The position numbers were made by a program, and so were the translations under genes. 64,000 nucleotides of DNA from Hormiphora californensis (lineage: Eukaryota; Ctenophora; Tentaculata; Cydippida; Pleurobrachiidae), in assembly GCA_020137815.1 (NCBI GenBank), contig CM035354.1:310001-374000 (forward strand), in the 5' to 3' direction. Under the pieces are notes generated by a model. The model worked only from the letters and a program-made list of their open reading frames with translations. It searched no databases and had not been told where the DNA came from. Below are positions 1 through 8,199 of the stretch, piece by piece. Each line of letters opens with the position of its first letter. Within the stretch, counting starts at the first letter, position 1.

Positions 1-324
1 GGTTGTCGTCCTCAGTAATCCACTTCCTCATCCGGGTAGTCCTCGGCCTCCACTCACATAGGGTCGCAGCAGCACCGCAGCATAACAGTAGTATCTCAGT
101 AGCATCAGGGTACTCCTCCAGTACTATCATAGCTCGGTAATCGTATCAATCCCCAAGTATACACGGTCCGGGCATCGATCCTCAATCATCCAGTTAAGAA
201 GTATAATAGTAGAGCAGGGACATCTCAGGAGCTGTAGTAGAGATCCTCTCTGTAACTGGTCCAAGTGGGAACTGCCCTCAATGGAAAATTCAGCTTCCTT
301 AAGTATTCCTTTTCGTCGGAATAC

Positions 325-600
325 TCGGCGGGTATTGGATTACTCGGCGGGTCCCAGCGGGAAACTCGGCGGGCCAAACATGAGGCCGTTAGTATGGTAT
401 CGGGTTACATTCATTTCACGATTACGACATACGTCGAAATACTCGGCGGGTCTCATCGGGGAACTCGGCGGGCCAAACATGAGGCCGTTAGTATGGTATC
501 GGGTTACATTCATTTCACGATTACGACATACGTCGAAATACTCGGCGGGTCTCATCGGGGAACTCGGCGGGCCAAACATGAGGCTGTTAGTATCAGGTTA
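325..600. repeat. 99-bp tandem repeat, copy A
   Basis: Three consecutive units with anchor sequence starts at 376, 475 and 574 (99 bp apart). Each unit contains the short motif CTCGGCGGG twice. Because 99 is a multiple of 3, frames stay open through the array on both strands, which explains the repetitive open frames here. Confidence 0.9.
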
Positions 601-676
601 CATTCATGATTCATCCCACAACAATGCAGTGCTGGCAAGCACTACGGTGTAAATATTATATATGCACACGGTTCCC

Positions 677-1136
677 CGTGTACACTCCCGCACCAAAAAT
701 CAAGAGCGGAGCGATGAAAATAATTTATTAGTCCGGCTCCCTTAGCTCCCAAATTTGTGTTCCTCCCTTTTTTCTCTCGTCCGATGGGTTGTCCGTAAAA
801 GCTTGGAATATCTTCACACGACCCTTCGTGTACACTCCCGCACCAAAAATCAAGAGCGGAGCGATGAAAGTTAAATTATTAGTCCGGCTCCCTTAGCTCC
901 CAAATGTGTGTTCCTCCCTTTTTTCTCTCGTCCGATGGGTTGTCCGTAAAAGCTTGGAATATCTTCACACGACCCTTCGTGTACACTCCCGCACCAAAAA
1001 TCAAGAGCGGAGCGATGAAAGTTAAATTATTAGTCCGGCTCCCTTAGCTCCCAAATGTGTGTTCCTCCCTTTTTTCTCTCGTCCGATGGGTTGTCCGTAA
1101 AAGCTTGGAATATCTTCACACGACCCTTCGTGTACA
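677..1136. repeat. 150/151-bp tandem repeat, three units
   Basis: Units start at 677, 827 and 978 with the motif CGTGTACACTCCCGC and end in ACGACCCTTCG. One further unit lies at about 1932-2089 in the second half of the duplication. No gene is visible inside. Confidence 0.9.
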
Positions 1137-1576
1137 TAATAATGCACTAACCAGGGTAACAAAGTAAACACGCGATATGACTATTGGCAAGAAATGGAAT
1201 AAGTAATACATCACAATGATGGGCTAAAACACTCACAGTTGTCGTTCCTCTTACGGTTGTCGTCCTCAGTAATCCACTTCCTCATCCGGGTAGTCCTCGG
1301 CCTCCACTCACATAGGGTCGCAGCAGCACCGCAGCATAACAGTAGTATCTCAGTAGCATCAGGGTACTCCTCCAGTACTATCATAGCTCGGTAATCGTAT
1401 CAATCCCCAAGTATACACGGTCCGGGCATCGATCCTCAATCATCCAGTTAAGAAGTATAATAGTAGAGCAGGGACATCTCAGGAGCTGTAGTAGAGATCC
1501 TCTCTGTAACTGGTCCAAGTGGGAACTGCCCTCAATGGAAAATTCAGCTTCCTTAAGTATTCCTTTTCGTCGGAAT

Positions 1577-1855
1577 ACTCGGCGGGTATTGGATTACTCG
1601 GCGGGTCCCAGCGGGAAACTCGGCGGGCCAAACATGAGGCCGTTAGTATAGGTATCGGGTTACATTCATTTCACGATTACGACATACGTCGAAATACTCG
1701 GCGGGTCTCATCGGGGAACTCGGCGGGCCAAACATGAGGCCGTTAGTATGGTATCGGGTTACATTCATTTCACGATTACGACATACGTCGAAATACTCGG
1801 CGGGTCTCCTCGGGGAACTCGGCGGGCCAAACATGAGGCTGTTAGTATCAGGTTA
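1577..1855. repeat. 99-bp tandem repeat, copy B
   Basis: Second copy of the same array inside the 1.25 kb duplication, with anchor starts at 1630, 1730 and 1829. One unit has a 1-bp insertion (100 bp), which breaks the frame kept open in copy A and argues against coding function. Confidence 0.88.
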
Positions 1856-2089
1856 CATTCATGATTCATCCCACAACAATGCAGTGCTGGCAAGCACTAC
1901 GGTGTAAATATTATATATGCACACGGTTCCCCGTGTACACTCCCGCACCAAAAATCAAGAGCGGAGCGATGAAAATAATTTATTAGTCCGGCTCCCTTAG
2001 CTCCCAAATTTGTGTTCCTCCCTTTTTTCTCTCGTCCGATGGGTTGTCCGTAAAAGCTTGGAATATCTTCACACGACCCTTCGTGTACA

Positions 2090-2391
2090 GTGATAAAGAT
2101 ACTGATGGGATACATTGTGTTTGATTGTCTTTTTCTCTGTGACAAGCAATTGAGGTGTGTGAGTGGTGAGATCTTTCTTTGAAGTCAAAACTCCTTCTAC
2201 ATTGTTTCCGTTAGATTTCATCTATTGTCTTGTGCACATCTTGCACCTTTTTGCAACTAGGTGCGAAATGTGCCCCATTTAGATCAATTGATAACTAGCT
2301 GTAGTAGTCAGCAACCAGTTACCAGCATTGTCATTCTGCAATCTGCCATTATCCTTTGTTTTACCAGCTAGTTCTAACTTTTAAAAGACTC
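2090..2391. other. intergenic / 5' flank of MFS gene
   Basis: Mixed-composition DNA between the duplicated block and the transporter start codon. A pyrimidine tract followed by TTTTACCAG at about 2355-2365 could be a 3' splice site for the exon holding the ATG, so an upstream non-coding exon may exist. Confidence 0.35.
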
Positions 2392-4457
2392 ATGAACCTC
2401 CGAGGATGGATGGCTCTAATTGGGCCTTTTGTTACAAACTTTAGCGCCACTTCCGCATCTTTTATCATGTCACCCTTCTACGCAATACACCTTACAGAGG
2501 AAGGTACGATGCAGGAACCGACCGAAATAAGTAAACAACCAATCAGATCTCGTTATTTAGGTCACGTGACTGGTTATCAGCCAATCAGGGACCAGTATTT
2601 CCTGATTCGGTCGGTTCCTGGTACGATGTATTATATTGGGACTTGCCTTGCTCTCATTTTTGGTCATCTTAATCCCTCTCCGTAAAGGAGGGTTAGAACT
2701 AAGAGCATAACAAATTGGGACTCTCTCTCTAACTAAATAGACTGGTGCCTCCTTTTGATTAACTTACCCTTTTGCCACTTTAACAAAGTTTAAATGGATA
2801 CACCAGGTTACGTAAATTTCTATAATTTCACACTCATCACCCGGCCATTCTCCCTCTTATCTCCCTCTTATCTCCCTCTTATCTCCCTCTTATCTCCCTC
2901 TTATCTCCCTCTTATCTCCCTCTCGATCTCCCTCTTCGATCTCCCTCTTATCTCCCTCTTATCTCCCTCTTATCTCCCTCTTATCTCCCTCTTATCTCCC
3001 TCATATCTCCCTCTTATCTCCCTCTTATCTCCTGCAGGTGTTCCTAGAGTTCTGATAGGTATATTTGGGCTAATGCCCGCTATAGGGTTCTTTAGCAACA
3101 TACCAGTGGATATTGTTAACACTGCTCTAACCAGAAAACTACTGACCCCAAAACAAATTACAGTCATCGCTATATTCTTGGAGTGCCTTATCACTGCTCG
3201 TAAGTAATTTCGTTATTTATTTATATGACTCGACAAGTTTTTATGTTCTTATACCCTCCTTTAAATTTGAACGCGTTGTGTGGTGAGATAGGGTCGAACA
3301 AAGCAATATCCCCGAGTAGAGACCGATTACAATTATGTAAAACATTGTGTGTTTGTGTCACTCAATATAACTGTTCAACTATATTTTCAGTGACAGGAAC
3401 GGCTCACTACTTGTTCCCCTTACTGGGCAAGTATCAGACCATGGGGTTTCTTATGATACTACGGTGGCTCCACGGCTGGGTCTGCTTCCTCGTCTGTAAC
3501 TCTTCCTACTTCTGCTACCAAACGTGGATCCCAGACATCATCAAAGTAGCATCTGCATTTGGGAACTCAGGGTGCTGGGCGGGATGTGCAGTGGGTGCCT
3601 GGGTAGGTGGACAGCTGTTCTACCGGTTTGGTTGGGCGTATACATTTTTCTGTTGGGCGGGTGTTCAGTTTACACTCAATATTGTCGGATGTTGTATCTT
3701 GCCTGGTGGGGATGATCCTGTGTGGAGGCCTAAAAACTCTGACACCGTTGCCATGGTAACAACATGTGACGAGCCAGATAAAGATGGTCTGACTCCGCTG
3801 GCCATGCTCGCCTACCTAGCGATGGGCCTCATGGAGGTTGTATCAGGGTGTATCACGGCCATCCTCAGTACCTACCTCCTTGACAAGTTTGAAATTACCA
3901 TCGCCAACTCGTCCAACTACATCTTTATATATCTCATTGCTATAATGCTGGGATCCCAACTAGCCGGGATCATTCTACAAAGTGGGCTGCTGAGGAGTGC
4001 GGAGGTGCTTGCTTTTGGTGGCTTCCTGGTTGGATTCTCCATCTTCCTTCTCTTCCCACAACCGGCCGATGGGTACCTGTACACTCAGATCCCCTACACC
4101 GCATACCTAGCAACCGTTATCCTGGGTACAGGGGTTGTCATGGCGTCCATGGCAACGCTATTTCTAGTTGAGGACCTCCAGGTGAAGTTGTGCCATCGGA
4201 CCTTTAACTCGACCAACAAGTCTCTAAATGTGACCCTCTGGTTGAATTTTATGATGGCATTTTGTTACTCGGGTAACTTGGTAGCATTGCTGTTTCTTCA
4301 GTACCTATCATTTGAACAATGTGGCGTTATTTTGGGCTCCCTATCTACCGTTACCATAGCAACGGGGATTTCTTTAGAGGCACTACTTAGGTGGAAGGGT
4401 GCCTATACAAACAATAATTACACCCCAATTACAGATAAAAGCTCATCTATGTCCTGA
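2392..4457 (+). CDS. MFS-type transporter, three exons
   Basis: Predicted exons are 2392-2503, 3038-3199 and 3391-4457, joined in phase 1 at both introns (GT-AG), giving 446 residues. The protein is strongly hydrophobic, with about 12 possible membrane spans and a hydrophilic central loop after the sixth (around DDPVWRPKNSD), the usual layout of a major facilitator. The first span follows MNLRGW. It most resembles SLC18B1/vesicular-amine-transporter-like proteins, but I cannot name the substrate. A polyadenylation signal follows. It converges on the presenilin gene on the other strand. Intron 1 begins with GTACGATG, and a MITE lies 8 nt into the intron, so its target duplication places a second copy of the donor at 2621. 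Intron 1 also holds an 11-bp minisatellite. Family assignment to MFS is firm; the subfamily is inference. Confidence 0.85.
2512..2620. mobile_element. 109-bp hAT-like MITE, copy 1
   Basis: Terminal inverted repeats read CAGGAACCGACCGAA and its complement. An 8-bp target duplication, GTACGATG, flanks it at 2504-2511 and 2621-2628, as hAT elements make. The core has two CCAAT boxes in opposite orientation and a central CACGTG. It sits at the first 5' splice site of the MFS gene. Confidence 0.9.
2850..3032. repeat. 11-bp minisatellite (TCTCCCTCTTA)n
   Basis: About 16 imperfect copies of an 11-base pyrimidine unit run up to the 3' splice site of MFS intron 1. The array supplies a very long polypyrimidine tract ahead of CTGCAG at 3032-3037. 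Confidence 0.9.
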
Positions 4458-4534
4458 TGAGAACGGGACAATTAATTAACTTTATATATTTTTGCTGTAT
4501 AAACTAAGTTAATTTTGTAGCCTTATTGAGTGGA

Positions 4535-4540
4535 AATAAA
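4535..4540 (+). terminator. polyadenylation signal of MFS gene
   Basis: AATAAA 78 bases after the stop codon, in AT-rich 3' flank and followed by a T-rich stretch. It is the first canonical signal after the gene. Confidence 0.6.
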
Positions 4541-4690
4541 CTTTTCTTTCATATTGCTGCCAAGTTGTGTTTTGTATATGTGTATCATAGAACCCCTTCT
4601 TATTCTGCAAGGCTGTCCCTGCCTGTAATTATGGAGGTGAAGGCACTAGTAGTGGCTCAAGGGGCACTTATATAATGGGTCTTGACTCAC

Positions 4691-6061
4691 CCAGTAAAAA
4701 CCAGAGTGTCCACTCAGGTAAGAACTTGATAAAAACCAGGGCCATAAAGGCAGATGTGATGACCAGGTAGGCTTGTTGTAGGATGAGTGGTCCCTTCCAG
4801 AATATACTGATGATCCCCATTACTCCAAAGTTCCATACAATGTATCCACATGTAATGTAGTCCATAGCAACGTTGAATCTTACTATCACCTACACAGACA
4901 GAGGGATATAAGGAAAATAATGGTTATGAAAACCCAATCAAGCAGCGATTATTAACATATTAGGACTTGAATTGTGTATGCAGTAGTCAGTTGACACGTC
5001 CAAGTGATCACTGCCCCAGTTCCCCCCAGTGTTACATTGCAGATACACTTCATACCTACCCTCCGACTCATAATAGCATTTAAGGACTTTCCCATATATA
5101 TCTCTAACTAACAAACATGAACCGACCGATTCAGGAAATACTGGTCTCTGATTGGCTGATAACCAATCACGTGACCTAAATAACGAGATCTGATTGGTTG
5201 TTTACTTGTTTCGGTCGGTTCCTGCTAACAAACCTCTTGCAGGTAGATGAAGCTAAACATGAAGAGAAGAATGAGGGAGGAGAGAAAGAGCCACCCGTAT
5301 ATAATCTTGTAACAGCGGTATTTGTACAGGAGCACTAAGAAACATGTCATGACAACCACCAGGGACACTACAATCAACATGTTTAACACGGCGTCACTGA
5401 CTGGGGAACCTGGAGAGGTGAGGAGCTAGTTTTATATACACAAACCAGACGTGGAGCTATCCCATCCCTCACTGTGTGGGAGAGGTGAGGGGCTAGTATA
5501 GAGATTACAAAGTTAAAAGGAAGAAAGCTCCCGTTGGTGACGAAAGGGGTCATAAGGTGTGTAGCTATACCATCCCTCACTGAAGTCTGCCTGTACTTCA
5601 CGGACCACGGTTAGCGTCCTATCTGAATAACTAACCAGTGGGGGTCTAGAGATAGAGGGAGGGACTCCTAGATCAGAAGTTAAAATAACCAGTGGGGGTC
5701 TAGAGATAGAGAGGGCTGAGGGAGAGCCTCCTACCTAGGTCAGAAGTTAAACTAAGTTAAACTAACCAGTTGAGATATCCTTATTGTTTTCATTGAAGGG
5801 TGTGTAAACCAGGTAGACCTGTTGTTGCGGGCCCTGATCGTACATCGTGACCGTCCTGATAATCGCAATCACCAACATCATACACACTGATACAGGTACA
5901 ATCAACATCATCACATGTTTAGCACCGTACTTTAGTGTCTCGACATCATCTTCCTCTTCGTATTCTGCTTCAATCCTCTCACGGGTTTCAGGGGGTTGTG
6001 GTTGGTTTTCTCGGGCAAGCCGGGCATCAAGGTTGTTTGGGGTAACAACCTCCGCACTCAT
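4691..6061 (-). CDS. PSEN: presenilin, N-terminal half (exons 1-3)
   Basis: Presenilin is the aspartyl protease subunit of gamma-secretase, a membrane enzyme that cuts Notch, APP and other substrates. Predicted exons on the minus strand are 6061-5767, 5409-5234 and 4889-4691, with matching phases (1, then 0) and GT-AG borders. They encode 223 residues: an acidic N-terminal tail, [15 protein letters not shown] opening TM1 (about 43-57), a YKYRCYK loop after TM2, then DYIT, WNFGV, WKGPL.LQQAYL and [10 protein letters not shown] through TM3-TM5. These blocks are diagnostic of the family. The start ATG at 6061 gives a normal tail length. The coding sequence stops at a good donor (GTGAGT, 4690-4685) just before TM6, so both catalytic aspartates (YD and GLGD motifs) are absent. 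No further exon is visible down to position 1, where the MFS gene and repeats lie. Either the rest is outside the window, with the MFS gene nested in an intron, or the locus is broken. Confidence 0.92.
5116..5224. mobile_element. 109-bp hAT-like MITE, copy 2
   Basis: Same family as the copy at 2512, in the opposite orientation. The left terminus has one change (CATGAACC). The 8-bp target duplication CTAACAAA is at 5108-5115 and 5225-5232. On the presenilin strand this duplication covers intron positions 2-9, immediately after the exon 2 donor. Confidence 0.9.
5631..5765. repeat. direct repeats in presenilin intron 1
   Basis: A segment of roughly 55-70 bp beginning AACCAGTGGGGGTCTAGAGA occurs twice in tandem with small changes, ending next to the exon 1 donor. 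Nearby (5410-5600) a motif around CCATCCCTCACT also recurs. This is simple intronic repetition. Confidence 0.7.
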
Positions 6062-6509
6062 AGCTAGTTGGGAAATGTTTGTGTGACTGGGAAATGTGTC
6101 AACTGGTTGACCTTTTCAGTGCTAAAGGTGGTACCAGTCAGACGAAACAAGGTGTACAGTTTGGCACTCTGGGAACTTTTCATTGACAAGTTATCAATAT
6201 CAGAATCAGACATGCTTTAGTGTTTACGAGCCTAGAGATTCAGTTTGAATGATAAACCGAACGACTTCAGCACAATTGGATTGTAAAAATTCCATGCCCT
6301 TCGTACGCTTTCGGCTTTTTTGGAAACCGATGAACATAATTCGTACGTTGTCTGAAAAACCAAACTCTGATCCATCCCACTATACCAACCATTCATGCTG
6401 CATAGCCAGTTTTACACGTGTATCGGCACTACTTTAAACAAATTAATTTGAGGTCTATGACCTCGAATTAGCCAATGTGTTTTAGTATGGCATACTAAGA
6501 GCACGGAAC
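6062..6509. other. region between presenilin start and LINE ORF1
   Basis: Contains the presenilin 5' flank and, towards 6509, the presumed 5' untranslated part of the LINE. I see no sharp 5' boundary or target duplication for the LINE, which is common for CR1-group elements. No other gene is visible. Confidence 0.4.
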
Positions 6510-8081
6510 ATGGCCACACTACCCCCACCCAGTCCGAAGTCCCCCATCCCATTCTCCAATATCGCAAGTGAGGGGGTACTGATAAACAATAACGACATCG
6601 ACCTTAAGCTCATCCAAGGATTGTCGGAACTGTCCCTAGCCCAGCTAGACAGACTGGTTGAACACCTCAACGTCGAATTATCCAGAAGAGTACCAGACTG
6701 CACCACAGCTGAGGATCCTAACCGGTATGTGGAGGTAGTCGAGGATTATGTGGGCGAAGATGACCTCAACTTGCTACATGGTGAGGTCATGGATTTGACA
6801 GAGAAAAACACTTGGGTAACGTCCACAGGAATGCCCTATAGTTGGTTCAGTAAACGGGGACAACAGCTCGCTGAACATAAGTTGACCCCAGTCGCCCTTG
6901 AGGAATTCCCCGTTGTAGAGCGGATCATGAACACTATGAACACTATGCAAGGATGGAGACTAAATTCGTGTCTGGTCACAAGATACGACACGGGTGTCGG
7001 TGTGGGTTATCACAACGATTTTGAGGTGACGATGGATAAGTCCTCCCCGATTGTTGTGTTAACTGTCGGAGCGCCGGGTAAAGTGGATTTCTTACCCTAC
7101 AAAGCAGATGGAAGGACCACGCCAGCTCTCACCCTGGAACTGATTGCTGGTTCCGCCTACGTCATGCACCCAGGATGTCAGGAGGTCCTGAAGCACCGGG
7201 CGGTCAAGAACGAGTCTACTGAGAAGCGGTATGCTCTGTCCTTCAGAAGAGCAACCCCACAGCTCCCCTCAACAGATCTGGTACCACCACCACCACCACC
7301 ACCACCTAGCCCACGGAGACTGCCCTCCCCACCATCGAGGGCAACAATAGGAGTCCAGCATTCCCCTCCTCCTCCTAATGGGGATGGTTACCAACCGGAT
7401 CCTCCTCCTCCTCCTCCCCCAGTGGCGAACGTGCCGGTACCCTCCGTTAGACCACCCCTACTTCCTACCCCTTCTGGAGTGGTCCCTTCTTTGAGACATG
7501 CCGTCAACCCTAGGAGCCCCACTACTCTGCTCTTGGGCACGAGCCTGTCCAAATGGGTACCTGAGATCCGGGGGCTTGAGAATATCTCTGTGTCGGGTGC
7601 AAGGATTGTGAAGCCCCATTCGAAATGGAAGGGTACTACAGCGTTTGAAGAGCTGTCCAGGTACCACCAGAGCCACCCTGAGGCACACTTTGAGAAGGTT
7701 GTTATCTGCTATGGTACGAACGATATTAGGTTTGATAAGAACTTCTGTGAGAACAGCGCAACGAAGAACCGACTCCAAGGGGCACTATGCCACCTAGTGA
7801 GGCAGATTAGACGGTTGTATGGGGACCCGGAGATAGTGATTACACATGTCCTTCCCCTGAGAGGAGACTTCTCATATACGGTCTCTAATGTTACCATGTA
7901 CAACAAAATTGTAAATTGTGTGTCCCAACTCATGAATTGCAGTTTTGTGAGTTGGATGGCTGATTTCCTAACGCGTGATTTGTTTTTCAACTCATCACTT
8001 TATTGTAGGGATGGTGTGCATTTGAATAAATATGGTTACTCGGTCTTAACTGACCTGATTTATAACGAAGTTTTACGCTGA
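6510..8081 (+). CDS. LINE ORF1: AlkB-like dioxygenase plus SGNH esterase
   Basis: A 523-residue protein with a good Kozak ATG (AACATGGCC). Order of parts: a possible helical segment at 33-60; an AlkB-like 2OG-Fe(II) oxygenase at about 85-247; a proline-rich linker with three proline runs at about 258-322; an SGNH-hydrolase domain at about 337-523. In the oxygenase I see the iron ligands H168, D170 (HND) and H229, the upstream N152...Y159 pattern of AlkB proteins, and RYALSFR (240-246), matching the R-x5-R 2-oxoglutarate motif. In the esterase I see GTS (343-345, nucleophile S345), GTND (402-405) and DGVH (501-504). CR1-type ORF1 proteins with an esterase are known; AlkB enzymes remove methyl groups from nucleic acid bases. 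A role in repairing or unmasking element RNA or cDNA is inference. The oxygenase and linker look more GC-rich than the AT-rich ORF2, which could reflect separate acquisition. Confidence 0.88.
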   Translation: MATLPPPSPKSPIPFSNIASEGVLINNNDIDLKLIQGLSELSLAQLDRLVEHLNVELSRRVPDCTTAEDPNRYVEVVEDYVGEDDLNLLHGEVMDLTEKNTWVTSTGMPYSWFSKRGQQLAEHKLTPVALEEFPVVERIMNTMNTMQGWRLNSCLVTRYDTGVGVGYHNDFEVTMDKSSPIVVLTVGAPGKVDFLPYKADGRTTPALTLELIAGSAYVMHPGCQEVLKHRAVKNESTEKRYALSFRRATPQLPSTDLVPPPPPPPPSPRRLPSPPSRATIGVQHSPPPPNGDGYQPDPPPPPPPVANVPVPSVRPPLLPTPSGVVPSLRHAVNPRSPTTLLLGTSLSKWVPEIRGLENISVSGARIVKPHSKWKGTTAFEELSRYHQSHPEAHFEKVVICYGTNDIRFDKNFCENSATKNRLQGALCHLVRQIRRLYGDPEIVITHVLPLRGDFSYTVSNVTMYNKIVNCVSQLMNCSFVSWMADFLTRDLFFNSSLYCRDGVHLNKYGYSVLTDLIYNEVLR

Positions 8082-8199
8082 TTGCTGATTTTGCTGCATT
8101 GATAATATATATGTTTGGGGGGAGAAGTTGTTTTATTACCCCAACCAACAGACCCTCCGTGAACCCTTAGTGCCGAAACCAAAATCCAAAACCCCCACA

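Larger units (their letters stand above)
1..2089. repeat. 1.25 kb direct duplication
   Basis: The sequence from position 1 recurs from about 1255, offset 1254-1255, nearly identical to about position 834, where it enters the 151-bp tandem block. The first copy has three 151-bp units and the second has one, which accounts for most of the difference. Copy A is cut by the window edge. Open frames across it (up to 123 codons) are made only of repeat units and lack any recognisable domain, so I treat the block as non-coding. Confidence 0.9.

Noticed and set aside
265-652. Repetitive frames of 114 and 123 codons on the plus strand and 79 on the minus
   Set aside because: They are the 99-bp tandem unit read in several frames; a 1-bp insertion in the second copy breaks them, and no domain is seen.
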